DNA of 54,799 nucleotides from Gammaproteobacteria bacterium (GTDB lineage: Bacteria; Pseudomonadota; Gammaproteobacteria; Steroidobacterales; Steroidobacteraceae), in contig JAQGOF010000028.1 in NCBI GenBank assembly GCA_028293745.1, positions 1 to 54,799 on the forward strand. The letters are read 5' to 3'. The position numbers and the translations under genes are program-made. The notes under the pieces were generated by a model. The model made no database searches. It worked only from the letters and a program-made list of their open reading frames with translations, and was not told where the DNA came from. This document shows, one piece after another, positions 7,939-17,059 of this stretch (within the stretch, counting starts at the first letter, position 1; each line of letters opens with the position of its first letter).

Positions 7939-10278
7939 ATGGAACTCGCAAACTGGTGTTCATCGACAGTGCTGCGTTGCGTAAAAAGCCACCTCGGCCG
8001 CTGCGGACGCGCTCAATTACTCATTCTGGCGGCCACGGCATCCGCGCCAGCGCTGCTGCTGGCGCCGGGCCTCACGCGGGCAGCGGAAAACCCCGTTGAG
8101 GGCACAGACTCCGGGACCGTGGCGGAAGTGATCGTTACGGCCACACGCCGCGAGGAACGGCTCCTCGATGTCCCCGTGTCAGCCTCAGCTCTGAGCGGCC
8201 AGTCGCTCGAAGCGCTCGGCAGCTCCGGCCAGGACATCCGCCAGCTGGCGTACGCCGTACCCAGCCTCAACATCGAATCGTCGAATGGCCGCACCTTTCC
8301 GCGCTTCTATATCCGCGGCTACGGCAATACCGATTTCAATTCATTCGCCTCGCAACCGGTCTCGCTCGTCTACGATGACGTGGTGCAGGAGAATCCGGCG
8401 CTCAAGGGCTTTCCCGTGTTTGATGAGGCGGACGTCGAAGTTCTGCGCGGGCCCCAGGGTACGCTCTTCGGCCGCAATACGCCGGCCGGCGTCGTGAAGC
8501 TCGAATCCGCCAAGCCGGTGCTCGGCAAGTTTTCGGGCTTCGCCGATGCGTCGGATGGTACCTACAACACGGCCAACTTCACCGCCGTGGTCAACGTTCC
8601 GCTCAACGATCAGTTCGCGTTCCGGGCCTCTACCCAGGGGCAGCATCGCGACGACTGGGTCACGGACAACATCAACCATACCAAGCTGGAAGGCTACGAT
8701 GACTGGGCCGCCCGGCTGCAGTTGCTGTACAAGCCCAGCGACGACCTCAGCGTCCTGCTCAACGTACATGGACGCATCCTGAACGGCTCCGCGCGCCTGT
8801 TCCGCGCCAACATCATCCAACTCGGCAGCAACAAGCTCGTGCCGGGTTTCGATCCCGCGCAGTTCTTTGCCGACGGCTACAACGGCCAGTCCTACAGCAG
8901 CATCGGCGCGAACGTCCACGTGACGTGGAATCTTCCGAACGTGTCGCTGCAGTCGATCACCGGCTACGAGTCGATCCTGCACTACAGCACCATTGGCGAC
9001 ATCGACGGCGGGTATGGCCCGGGCGCGTTCGTTGACGCGACCGTGCCCTTCGGCCCCGGATTCATTCCGTTCAACGTGGAGACCGGCGGTGGGATCCTGA
9101 ATCACTACCAGCTCACCGAGGAGTTGCGGGCAGTCTCGCGGCTGGACGGTCCTCTGCAAGGACAGGCCGGCGTCTTTGTGTTTGACGAGGACGTGAAAGC
9201 TGTCGGCAACGACTACGACAGGTTTGGGTTTGTACTGACGGACAGCACCATCTCGCGTCAGAAGAACAACGCCGAGGCGGTCTTTGGATCCCTCGAGTAC
9301 GCCTTCCTGCCGGAAGTGAAGGTACGCGCGGGTGTGCGCTACACGAAGGACCACAAGACCTTCTCCGTGCCATACGCGCGAAAAGCCGACGGCACTCCCC
9401 TACCCCTCACGGGACCGCTCTCGAAGTCCGCGGATGCATCGAACGTCAGCTGGGATCTCAGCCCCAGCTGGCAAGTGCAACCGGATACAAACCTGTACGC
9501 GCGCGTCGCAACGGGCTTCCGGGCACCGAGCTTTGGCGCACCGACCGGTACTCAGGCGATCCAGGTCGCGCAATCGGAAAAGAACATTTCCTACGAAACG
9601 GGCATCAAGGCAGAGCTGTTCGATCGCCGTGCCCGGGTGGCCTTCGACGTCTTCTACTATGACGTCAGCCATCAGCAGCTGACGGCGGTGGGAGGCAGCG
9701 CTAACCAGACCGCATTGATCAACGCCGCGCATACGATCGGCAAGGGCGCGGAGCTCGATTTCGAAGCGCGCCCACTTCCCAACCTGACCGTAAATCTCAG
9801 CGGCAGCTTCAATGAGACCCGCATTCAGGACAAGAACCTGGCGGTGAACCCTTGCTTCAACTGGTCCTTCATCAGCCCCGAGATCCACTGCAACATCACG
9901 AACCCCTCGAACGCTGCGGGCCTCACATTGATCGACGGCAATCCGCTGCCACAGGCAGCGAGGTGGGCCGGAACCGTGTCGCTGCGGTACGGCTATCCGC
10001 TCAGTTCGGGCAGCGAGGTGTATCTCTACACCGACTGGTCCTATCGCAGTGAAATCAACTTCTTCCTGTACGAGGCCAAGGAGTTCGTCGGGCCTCCATT
10101 GACGCAGGGCGGCGTGCGCATCGGCTATACCTGGTCGGACAAGAAGTACGAAGTTGCGGCGTTCTGCCGAAACTGCACGAATCAGATTCGTACCATCGGC
10201 GCCATCGACTTCGAGAACGCGACAGGGTTCATCAACGATCCGCGCATCGTGGGTGGACAGATCAGCGTGAAGTTCTGA
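7939..10278 (+). CDS. TonB-dependent outer-membrane receptor, candidate nucleoside importer
   Basis: The 779-residue protein has an export signal with a hydrophobic core at about residues 35-52, ending near LTRAAEN. A TonB-box-like AEVIVTATRRE follows, then a plug domain with LDVPVSASAL, VEVLRGPQGTLFGRNTPAGVV, and a 22-strand-type barrel ending in the typical aromatic C-terminus (GGQISVKF). There is no N-terminal signalling extension, so it is a plain transporter. The ATG at 7939 is preferred because GGGGAG lies six bases before it. It opens a four-gene plus-strand operon with a purine permease, nucleoside hydrolase and esterase, which suggests uptake of nucleosides, nucleotides or an acylated derivative. 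The substrate cannot be read from sequence. Confidence 0.85.
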   Translation: MELANWCSSTVLRCVKSHLGRCGRAQLLILAATASAPALLLAPGLTRAAENPVEGTDSGTVAEVIVTATRREERLLDVPVSASALSGQSLEALGSSGQDIRQLAYAVPSLNIESSNGRTFPRFYIRGYGNTDFNSFASQPVSLVYDDVVQENPALKGFPVFDEADVEVLRGPQGTLFGRNTPAGVVKLESAKPVLGKFSGFADASDGTYNTANFTAVVNVPLNDQFAFRASTQGQHRDDWVTDNINHTKLEGYDDWAARLQLLYKPSDDLSVLLNVHGRILNGSARLFRANIIQLGSNKLVPGFDPAQFFADGYNGQSYSSIGANVHVTWNLPNVSLQSITGYESILHYSTIGDIDGGYGPGAFVDATVPFGPGFIPFNVETGGGILNHYQLTEELRAVSRLDGPLQGQAGVFVFDEDVKAVGNDYDRFGFVLTDSTISRQKNNAEAVFGSLEYAFLPEVKVRAGVRYTKDHKTFSVPYARKADGTPLPLTGPLSKSADASNVSWDLSPSWQVQPDTNLYARVATGFRAPSFGAPTGTQAIQVAQSEKNISYETGIKAELFDRRARVAFDVFYYDVSHQQLTAVGGSANQTALINAAHTIGKGAELDFEARPLPNLTVNLSGSFNETRIQDKNLAVNPCFNWSFISPEIHCNITNPSNAAGLTLIDGNPLPQAARWAGTVSLRYGYPLSSGSEVYLYTDWSYRSEINFFLYEAKEFVGPPLTQGGVRIGYTWSDKKYEVAAFCRNCTNQIRTIGAIDFENATGFINDPRIVGGQISVKF

Positions 10279-10284
10279 CGCCGC

Positions 10285-11595
10285 ATGTTGGAACGCCTGT
10301 TCGGCCTCAAAAGCCACGGTACTACGGTCAGGACGGAGCTGGTTGCCGGCCTGACTACCTTTCTGACGATGGCCTACATCGTCGTCGTCAATCCCGTGAT
10401 CCTCGGGGATGCGGGGATGCCGGTCGCCGCCGTAGCAGTAGCGACGTGCCTCGCCGCCGGGTTCGGCAGCATTCTGATCGGGCTTCTGTCGAACTACCCG
10501 CTTGCGATGGCGCCGGGTATGGGCCTCAACGCCTACTTTACCTACACCGTCGTCAAGGGGATGGGCCTGCCCTGGCAGACTGCGCTCGGCTGCGTGTTTT
10601 TGTCCGGCGTGGCCTTTCTGATATTAACGGTGGCCGGCGTGCGGCAACTGATCATAAGCGCACTGCCACGCTCGTTGTTTTCGGCAGTGGCGGGTGGAGT
10701 CGGCCTGTTCATCGCCTTCATCGGCTTGAGTGATGCCGGGATCATCGTCGCCAAGCACGGCACGATGGTGGGCCTCGGCAGCCTGACGACACCTACCGCA
10801 GCCATCGCCGTCCTGGGATTGTTGGTGATCGCCTCCCTGCAGACGCGGGGATTCAAGGCATCCATGCTGCTCGGGATCCTGGTGACAGCCCTCGTCGCGT
10901 GGGCCTTCGGTCTTGCCCGTTTCGCGCCCAGTGCCTACAGCCTCGCGGATCTGTCGGCCACCGCGTTCAAACTGGACGTGGGGCAAGCCCTGAGCTTGAA
11001 GGGTGGTTTCGGCTTATCGCTGATCGAAATTGTCTTCGTATTCCTGTTCGTTGACATGTTCGACAACGTCGGCACGCTGGTGGCGGTCACCAAGCGAGCG
11101 GGACTGGTTGCCCCGGATGGCTCCATCCCGAGACTGAATCGGATTCTGCTGGCGGATTCCGCGGCAATGATGGTGGGCGCCGTCGCCGGCACCAGTCCGG
11201 TTACCAGTTACATAGAGAGTGCATCAGGTGTCGCCGTGGGCGGGCGTACGGGACTGACCAGCGTCGTGGTCGGAGTGCTCTTCTTGTGCACGCTCTTTTT
11301 CGCGCCCCTCGTGCAGGCTATCCCGACTGCCGCGACGGCACCTGCCCTCGTCCTGGTGGGAGCTATGATGATGGGCGCCCTCGCCGAGGTGGACTGGGCT
11401 GATCCCGCAGTCGCCATTCCCGCCTTCCTGACCGTGATCATGATCCCACTGAGCTATTCAATCGCAAACGGCCTGGCCTTCGGCATAACCAGCCATGCCG
11501 TTCTGAAGCTCGTGCGGGGAGAGGCGAGGCGCGGTGATTGGCTGGTCTATTTCCTCGCAGTTCTGTGTGTTGCACGCTTCATCTACTTAGCTTGA
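10285..11595 (+). CDS. NCS2-family nucleobase permease (AzgA-like purine transporter)
   Basis: This 436-residue, multi-helix inner-membrane protein belongs to the AzgA-like branch of the NCS2 nucleobase transporters, which import adenine, guanine or hypoxanthine with protons. Diagnostic segments are ELVAGLTTFLTMAYIVVVNP at the N-terminus, APGMGLNAYFTYTVV near residue 75, FVDMFDNVGTLVAVTKRAG near residue 255 and GTSPVTSYIESASGVAVGGRTGL near residue 300. It starts seven bases after the TonB receptor stop and is followed 23 bases later by the nucleoside hydrolase. The bases released by that hydrolase in the periplasm are the obvious cargo. Exact base preference is not predictable here. Confidence 0.88.
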   Translation: MLERLFGLKSHGTTVRTELVAGLTTFLTMAYIVVVNPVILGDAGMPVAAVAVATCLAAGFGSILIGLLSNYPLAMAPGMGLNAYFTYTVVKGMGLPWQTALGCVFLSGVAFLILTVAGVRQLIISALPRSLFSAVAGGVGLFIAFIGLSDAGIIVAKHGTMVGLGSLTTPTAAIAVLGLLVIASLQTRGFKASMLLGILVTALVAWAFGLARFAPSAYSLADLSATAFKLDVGQALSLKGGFGLSLIEIVFVFLFVDMFDNVGTLVAVTKRAGLVAPDGSIPRLNRILLADSAAMMVGAVAGTSPVTSYIESASGVAVGGRTGLTSVVVGVLFLCTLFFAPLVQAIPTAATAPALVLVGAMMMGALAEVDWADPAVAIPAFLTVIMIPLSYSIANGLAFGITSHAVLKLVRGEARRGDWLVYFLAVLCVARFIYLA

Positions 11596-11618
11596 CTCAC
11601 GAGACGGCGGGTGTAGCA

Positions 11619-12662
11619 ATGCGGTGGGTTTCGGTGAAAGCGGCCTCCCTGCTTTGCGCAGCGGTGGTGGCGCTCGGACGATTTGAGCCTACTGCTGGGA
11701 CCACCGCTGCTGTGGCCACCGCTGCCGCTGCGTCCGGCGCGCAGCCCCCAATGGGCCAGCCCGTAGTGGGCCTGCCCGTCATCATTGACACCGATATCGG
11801 CGATGACATCGATGACGCGTTTGCGCTGACAATCGCCCTTCTGGATCCTCGCCTGGACGTGATCGGCATCACCACGGCGTGGGGTGATACGAGAACCCGG
11901 ACGCTGTTGGTTCGCCGGCTTTTAGCGACACTGGGGCGCCAGAACGTGGTCGTTGCGCAAGGGCCCGCGACACCGAACAAGACGCTATTCACGCAGAAGA
12001 AATGGGCCATGGGAGCCGCCAATACGGCGCCCGCACCTGACGCGATCGACTTCATACGGGATCAGACTCGCAAACGACCGGGAGAAATCACGCTCATTGC
12101 CCTCGCGCCGCTGACCAATATCGAAGCACTGCAGCGCCGGGATCCCGATGCGGTCCACAAGCTGAAGCAAGTCGTACTCATGGGAGGCTCGATATATGCC
12201 GGGTACAACTTGGGTGGAGCGATACCCGTAGCCCAGCCCAGCGCCGAATACAACGTCGTCTCGGCGCCTCAGGGTCTTCGCATCCTGCTGGAGTTCCGGA
12301 TCCCGGTGAAGATGTTTCCGCTGGACTCGACGCAGATCAAATTCGATGAGGTCCGGCGCGACCGGCTGTTCGCCTACGGATCACCCGCCTCCGATGCCCT
12401 GACGCTGCTGTATCATCAATGGAGGCTCTACAACGGCTGGAGCATCACGCCGACGCTGTTCGATGCGGTGCCTGTGATATCGCTTCTGCAGCCATCGAGC
12501 TGTCCGGTCACGCCCATGCGCATCACGGTCGACGAGCATGGCTACACCCGACCGGTGACCGGGGAGCCCAATGTCGCGGTCTGCCTGGCGAATGATGAGA
12601 ACGTTACGCAGCACTTGATAATGGACACTCTGGCGCCGGAACCTCGCGGGTTCCCGCAGTGA
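11619..12662 (+). CDS. Exported inosine-uridine-type nucleoside hydrolase
   Basis: The 347-residue protein starts with a signal peptide (VSVKAASLLCAAVVALG) and an Ala/Thr-rich linker. The Asp-rich calcium-binding signature of nucleoside hydrolases follows: DTDIGDDIDDAFAL at about residues 57-70. Further family motifs are LAPLTNI and VVLMGGS. These enzymes cleave the N-glycosidic bond of (deoxy)ribonucleosides to give base and pentose. The usual catalytic-site LHD motif reads LFD (in TPTLFDAVPV), so the His acid of classical members is replaced by Phe while the Asp metal ligand stays; some family branches are known to differ here. The ATG at 11619 fits the signal peptide. The stop overlaps the start of the esterase gene. 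Confidence 0.82.
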   Translation: MRWVSVKAASLLCAAVVALGRFEPTAGTTAAVATAAAASGAQPPMGQPVVGLPVIIDTDIGDDIDDAFALTIALLDPRLDVIGITTAWGDTRTRTLLVRRLLATLGRQNVVVAQGPATPNKTLFTQKKWAMGAANTAPAPDAIDFIRDQTRKRPGEITLIALAPLTNIEALQRRDPDAVHKLKQVVLMGGSIYAGYNLGGAIPVAQPSAEYNVVSAPQGLRILLEFRIPVKMFPLDSTQIKFDEVRRDRLFAYGSPASDALTLLYHQWRLYNGWSITPTLFDAVPVISLLQPSSCPVTPMRITVDEHGYTRPVTGEPNVAVCLANDENVTQHLIMDTLAPEPRGFPQ

Positions 12663-14347
12663 AATCGCGCGCTTTGGCGGTTCAGCGCCGGTGCACACGT
12701 ACATGTCGGCCGCCGGCTGCGAGCCACGCCATATTGCCGGTGGTCGTGTGTGCGCTGCTGTCGATGAGTGGCCGTTGCGCGATCGCGCAGCCGCCGGCGG
12801 AGCTTATCGTTCACACAGGCGCTGGATCGGTGGCAGGCGCCGTCGCCGTCGCGCCCACGAGCGCGACCGCCGGGCCCAATGCCGACACGACCGCCGGGGC
12901 CGCCGCTGGCGCCCAAGCCGGCCACCAAATCCTCACCTTCAAGGGCATCCCCTACGCCGCGCCCCCAATTGGCGCCCTACGCTGGCGCCCGCCCCAACCG
13001 CCCCTTTCCTGGTCGGGCGTGCGAGACACAACTCACTTCGGCGCCGACTGCATGCAAACGCCTTACGTCATTTCCACCGGCCAGAAGACCAGCGAAGACT
13101 GTCTGACCGTCAGCGTCTGGACCGCTGCTCACTACCGAAACGCGCGCCGGCCGGTCATGGTGTTCATTTACGGCGGAGCGTTCATCGGCGGCTCGGCAGC
13201 CTACCCTCTATATGACGGCGCGAAGCTGGCGGCAGAAGGAGTCGTTGTCGTCGGCTTCAACTATCGGGTCGGCATCTTCGGGTTCCTCGCACATCCACAG
13301 TTGTCGGCGGAGTCACCCCACAAGACTTCCGGCAACTACGGTCTGCTCGACCAAATCGCCGCACTGAAGTGGGTGAAGGCCAACATCGCGGCGTTCGGGG
13401 GAGATCCCGAGCGCGTGACCGTGTTCGGAGAGTCGGCCGGCGCCGCATCCATCGCCCTGCTGATGACCTCGCCGTTGGCGAAGGGCCTGTTTGAGCAGGC
13501 CATACTGCAGAGTGCCGTAATACTTCCCTGGCCGGGGCTGGCTGCCGCCGAGCAAAGTGGCGCTGCAGTCGGCGCGAAGATTGATGCGTTACGCCAGCTC
13601 AGCGCGGAGCAGCTCCTCGCTCATAACGGCGACTTCTTCCCGCGTGCTACCCATAGCGTGATGGCAATGGTGTTTCCGTCACCCATCGTCGATGGCTACG
13701 TGCTGCCGGTCCAACCACGCAAGGCATTCGAGTCAGGAACCGTAAACGCCGTGCCAACCATCGTTGGAGTCAACGCGGACGAAGGCCGGATGTTTACAGA
13801 TGAAAGAAATCCCGTCCCGGTAGCTGGCTATCAGAAATGGGCCCGGGAGAAATTCGGCCCGCGCGCACCCGACATTCTGCGCCTCAACCCGGCCACCACG
13901 GATGCGGCGGCAGGGTCCGCGACGTCGGCCATCATTGGCGATGTCACGTTCGTTGAGAGCGCCCGATTGATTGCGCGGGGAATTTCGCAGCACCAGCCGA
14001 GAACGTTTGCGTACCTGTTTACTCGCCAGGCCGGCGGCGGCTCGCTTCCTGCGACTCACTCCGAGGAGCTCCCGTTCGTCTTTGGTTCCCTCGAACAGCC
14101 GAGTTTCGTCAAGCACCCGCCACCAATGCCAGCGGACCTGCAGCTTTCCTCCGCGATGCTACGCATCTGGACCAGGTTCGCTGCAAACGGCGATCCCAAT
14201 GGGCCAGGCTTAACTCAGTGGCCGCCCTACGAACGCGCCACTGATCCCTACCTGGAGATTGGGACACAGATTCGGGCTGGCCACGCGTATCGCAAGGCCC
14301 AAGTCGATGCCATCGAGCCCTTCTTGTCGGAGGCCGTCTACCCGTAG
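12659..14347 (+). CDS. Exported type-B carboxylesterase
   Basis: The 562-residue alpha/beta hydrolase of the carboxylesterase type B family has a signal peptide (hydrophobic core around residues 22-43, ending near AIAQ). Key motifs are FKGIPYAAPP, SEDCLTVSVW, the oxyanion motif YGGAFIGGS, the nucleophile elbow GESAGAAS, the acid in NADEGRMF and the catalytic His in ATHSEELPFVFG. It hydrolyses carboxylic esters; the substrate is unknown. The GTG start overlaps the nucleoside hydrolase stop, so the two are co-translated. That suggests an ester substrate linked to nucleosides, though this is speculative. Its last ten bases overlap the convergent GH127 gene, both stop codons falling in the same short sequence. 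Confidence 0.85.
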   Translation: MKSRALAVQRRCTRTCRPPAASHAILPVVVCALLSMSGRCAIAQPPAELIVHTGAGSVAGAVAVAPTSATAGPNADTTAGAAAGAQAGHQILTFKGIPYAAPPIGALRWRPPQPPLSWSGVRDTTHFGADCMQTPYVISTGQKTSEDCLTVSVWTAAHYRNARRPVMVFIYGGAFIGGSAAYPLYDGAKLAAEGVVVVGFNYRVGIFGFLAHPQLSAESPHKTSGNYGLLDQIAALKWVKANIAAFGGDPERVTVFGESAGAASIALLMTSPLAKGLFEQAILQSAVILPWPGLAAAEQSGAAVGAKIDALRQLSAEQLLAHNGDFFPRATHSVMAMVFPSPIVDGYVLPVQPRKAFESGTVNAVPTIVGVNADEGRMFTDERNPVPVAGYQKWAREKFGPRAPDILRLNPATTDAAAGSATSAIIGDVTFVESARLIARGISQHQPRTFAYLFTRQAGGGSLPATHSEELPFVFGSLEQPSFVKHPPPMPADLQLSSAMLRIWTRFAANGDPNGPGLTQWPPYERATDPYLEIGTQIRAGHAYRKAQVDAIEPFLSEAVYP

Positions 14348-16797
14348 GCGCTCAACTCCGCACAGCTCGCATAGTCACCGCCAGGCTTGCCCACGACGCG
14401 TATGCCATGGACCGTAAGGGGTCGCGTTAGGCGAACTTCAAACAGCTCCCCATTGGCGAGCGCTGGAGGCGTGGAGGCAGTCGTTCGAGGATATCTCTCC
14501 AGGACGGCCGCCAATTCCCAGGCGACTTTACTGTCATCGGCAACGGCGCCGTTGCTCGAGGTTGGAATGGGTGTCGTCGCCACTTCGATACGCGGCATCG
14601 CATCGGTCGTGTCAAACCAGCCGCCGCTGGCGCTGACCGCGCCGTGGCGGAATACGACCCGTGAAATGGTTGCGGGATTCCCGAGCCTGACGGAAAACCA
14701 GACTGGATCGCCACGCTTGCCCGGTGGCGCGCCCAGATAGTTGGCCAGCCCCGGGTCCTGCGGATTCACGGTGCAATACGTGTTCGGATTTTCATCCGTC
14801 ACGAATTCCGCAATGTCCGTCGCAACCGGCCGGCCGGCGGTCGGTTCGAGGCCAAGCGACAAGACTGACAAGCTGGTGCGCGCAAACGCAGTAACAGCGG
14901 GCCGGTCACGACGACCCCTACCCGCTCGCGCGATCCAAACGCTACCAGCATTCGCGTCGGCGAAAGGCACGAGGCAGAGCGACCTGCGCTCAAAACGCAG
15001 TTGATCAGCGTCGCTTGGCAACCCGGCCACGCCATCCACCTGGTATAGCTGCCTCCCAGCCCACCCCGTTGGTACCGTCGCCATTTGGCGTACCAAAGAG
15101 TCACCCAGAGCCACGCGGTGCAGATACGGCACGGTCGGGTTCAAGGTCTGCTCCAGTGCCAGCACCTGAGGTCCCCGCTGAACCAACGCATAGTCAGGAT
15201 ACGTCGGTGCTCCCGACCAAATTCGCGTCGGCAGATCCATCTGGATCTCCAAGGTGCTCGATCCCTGCCAGCGTTGGGAAACTGCGAGCATCTCCCCACG
15301 TACTCCAGTCAGCTTCCTGGAGCCAGCCCTCACCTCGAATGTGGTTGTCCATTCCGGCACGCGCAGCCTGACGGTGAATTGCGTCGCTCGCTTCGTATTG
15401 ACGGTGAGAGTGACATGTCCATCCGCCGGGAATGCCGTCTCCGAAGTCACTTCTACCGGCACGCCGTCGATCTCGAAGCGTACCCGTCCTGGCGTGTAAA
15501 GGTTGATGGCCAACTCATCCTTCGCCAGACCCCACACCAGCTGTGGAATGAGAGAGATACCGCGCGGACCGCTCGACACGCAGCACAGCACCGCATCAGT
15601 GAACTCTTTCCGCCCCACCCAGGACGTGTAGTAGGAAATGTTGCCGCTCTTGGCGTCTTGCGCGGCTAACAAGTGGTTGTACACGGTACGCTCTATTTCC
15701 TGACCGAAGCGCGCCTGCCCCGTCAACCGCCACAGACGCCAATTGAGCTGCAACCACGTAACCGTCGCACAAGTCTCTCCGACATTGGAGGATTGTAATG
15801 ACAGCAAGCGACCGTCGGGCTGGAAGTGCTCCATGGCGCTGACAGTGCCGGTGCGGTACAACTGGTGCTGCACGATGTCGTCCCACGCTCGCAGCACCGC
15901 ATCCAACAGTTTCTCCTCGGCCGTGAGACGGTAGAGATCCACGAGGCCGTTGAAGTTAGACAGCATTTCATATGCTTTGGCGTTAGCGGTGCGGTAAACA
16001 CTGCCACTATGGAGAAGCGTCGAAACGATGCGGGGCCCGTGAGGCTGCTCATATCCGCGGACCACGTATTTGCAGAACTCGAGATGCCGTGCGTCCCCAG
16101 TAAATCTATACAGCTTGCACATCGGCTCGAGAACGCTGGTCGCCGCCATGCCGATATGCTCTCCAGCGCTGATTATGTCGCGCTGTCCCGGCGCGTCGCC
16201 GAACGTACGGGCGAGTAGATCTCCCATCGCGCGGCAGGCCTGCAGCACTGCTGGATCTGCGCTCAATTCGTAATAACTGAGCAGCCCGATGAGATTGTAC
16301 TTGTGTACCCAGACATCCCAGCCGGCCCACCGGCCAGTGGCGGGATAGGTGCCGAGATACCCGTCGGGCCCCTGACTCGCCACAAGCGCGTTCGCCACCC
16401 GGCCTGCGATACCCCTCAGCTCTGCGTGATCGTTGTATCGCAAGGCATTGCAGGCGGCGTCGAGGAATTTCCCGGCGTGCTCCCCCACCCACGCCCCATC
16501 GAAGTGCCCACCACTATCCCGGTGCGCAAAGGGCGCGACGAAGGCCTGTTCATCAATATGAATCAGCCGGCCCTCCACATTGACTCGCATGCGGTCGGCG
16601 AAGATCCCTCCCAACTGCTGCGCTTCGAACGGAAGTGACGTGTAACGCTCCGGTACTCGCTCCGCAATGAGAGGCTCAGGCCGCCGCCGCTGCAAACTCG
16701 TGGCTCGTTGCGAAGCGTCCCCGGGAGCAACGACATGGGAACCCGCCGCAAGAGCGGTCGCAATCTGAATCAGCTGTCTGCGCGAAATCGTACCCAT
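14338..16797 (-). CDS. Tat-exported GH127 (DUF1680) glycosidase, beta-L-arabinofuranosidase family
   Basis: 819 residues. The N-terminus has a twin-arginine signal (SRRQLIQ then a hydrophobic stretch), which fixes the ATG at 16797. The body is a GH127/DUF1680 (alpha/alpha)6 domain. The zinc-cysteine active site of the family is visible: Glu and Cys in NVGETCATV, and a Cys-Cys pair in AVLCCVSSG, matching the Glu-x-Cys and Cys-Cys ligands and nucleophile described for HypBA1. A beta-sandwich follows. The last ~150 residues (from about 665) look like an added F5/8-type-C or similar carbohydrate-binding fold, with TDENPNTYCTV and FSVRLGNPATISRVVF. The substrate is probably an arabinofuranoside or related sugar. 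It is divergent from the TonB receptor at 17060 and may belong to that system. Confidence 0.83.
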   Translation of the reverse strand: MGTISRRQLIQIATALAAGSHVVAPGDASQRATSLQRRRPEPLIAERVPERYTSLPFEAQQLGGIFADRMRVNVEGRLIHIDEQAFVAPFAHRDSGGHFDGAWVGEHAGKFLDAACNALRYNDHAELRGIAGRVANALVASQGPDGYLGTYPATGRWAGWDVWVHKYNLIGLLSYYELSADPAVLQACRAMGDLLARTFGDAPGQRDIISAGEHIGMAATSVLEPMCKLYRFTGDARHLEFCKYVVRGYEQPHGPRIVSTLLHSGSVYRTANAKAYEMLSNFNGLVDLYRLTAEEKLLDAVLRAWDDIVQHQLYRTGTVSAMEHFQPDGRLLSLQSSNVGETCATVTWLQLNWRLWRLTGQARFGQEIERTVYNHLLAAQDAKSGNISYYTSWVGRKEFTDAVLCCVSSGPRGISLIPQLVWGLAKDELAINLYTPGRVRFEIDGVPVEVTSETAFPADGHVTLTVNTKRATQFTVRLRVPEWTTTFEVRAGSRKLTGVRGEMLAVSQRWQGSSTLEIQMDLPTRIWSGAPTYPDYALVQRGPQVLALEQTLNPTVPYLHRVALGDSLVRQMATVPTGWAGRQLYQVDGVAGLPSDADQLRFERRSLCLVPFADANAGSVWIARAGRGRRDRPAVTAFARTSLSVLSLGLEPTAGRPVATDIAEFVTDENPNTYCTVNPQDPGLANYLGAPPGKRGDPVWFSVRLGNPATISRVVFRHGAVSASGGWFDTTDAMPRIEVATTPIPTSSNGAVADDSKVAWELAAVLERYPRTTASTPPALANGELFEVRLTRPLTVHGIRVVGKPGGDYASCAELSAYG

Positions 16798-16980
16798 ATC
16801 GACTCTGCTTTCGAGACCAAGTTGGAGTGCCGGCGGCGGCCGGCACGGGCAATCGCACCATATTGACACCGATTGAGTGCGGAAGTGCGTGCCGGCGACT
16901 CAATCTGGTGCGTCCACCGCCGCAGTGGTGACTCACCGGCACACGGCAGGTCCAACGTGCAGAAAGATACGCCATCGAGT

Positions 16981-17018
16981 GTTGACCCTGCGTCAGCGTG
17001 CGTGATATTCGTATGCAA
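16981..17018 (+). promoter_or_regulatory. Promoter-like motif of the TonB receptor / HAL-like operon, shared with 26356-26392
   Basis: GTTGACCC (16981-16988) and GTGATATTCGTATGCAA (17002-17018) are separated by 13 bases. Read as a sigma70 promoter, TTGACC is -35, TATTCG is -10 and the spacer is 18. The same two blocks occur, with a 12-base gap, before the other TonB receptor at 26315, and both lie about 42 bases before their start codons. The matching extends past the -10, so part of it may be a regulator site rather than core promoter. The rest of the 16798-17059 gap shows no gene. Confidence 0.6.
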
Positions 17019-17059
17019 AATAGTTAACTGTCATGCAAATTGACTCCAGGGAGCAATCG

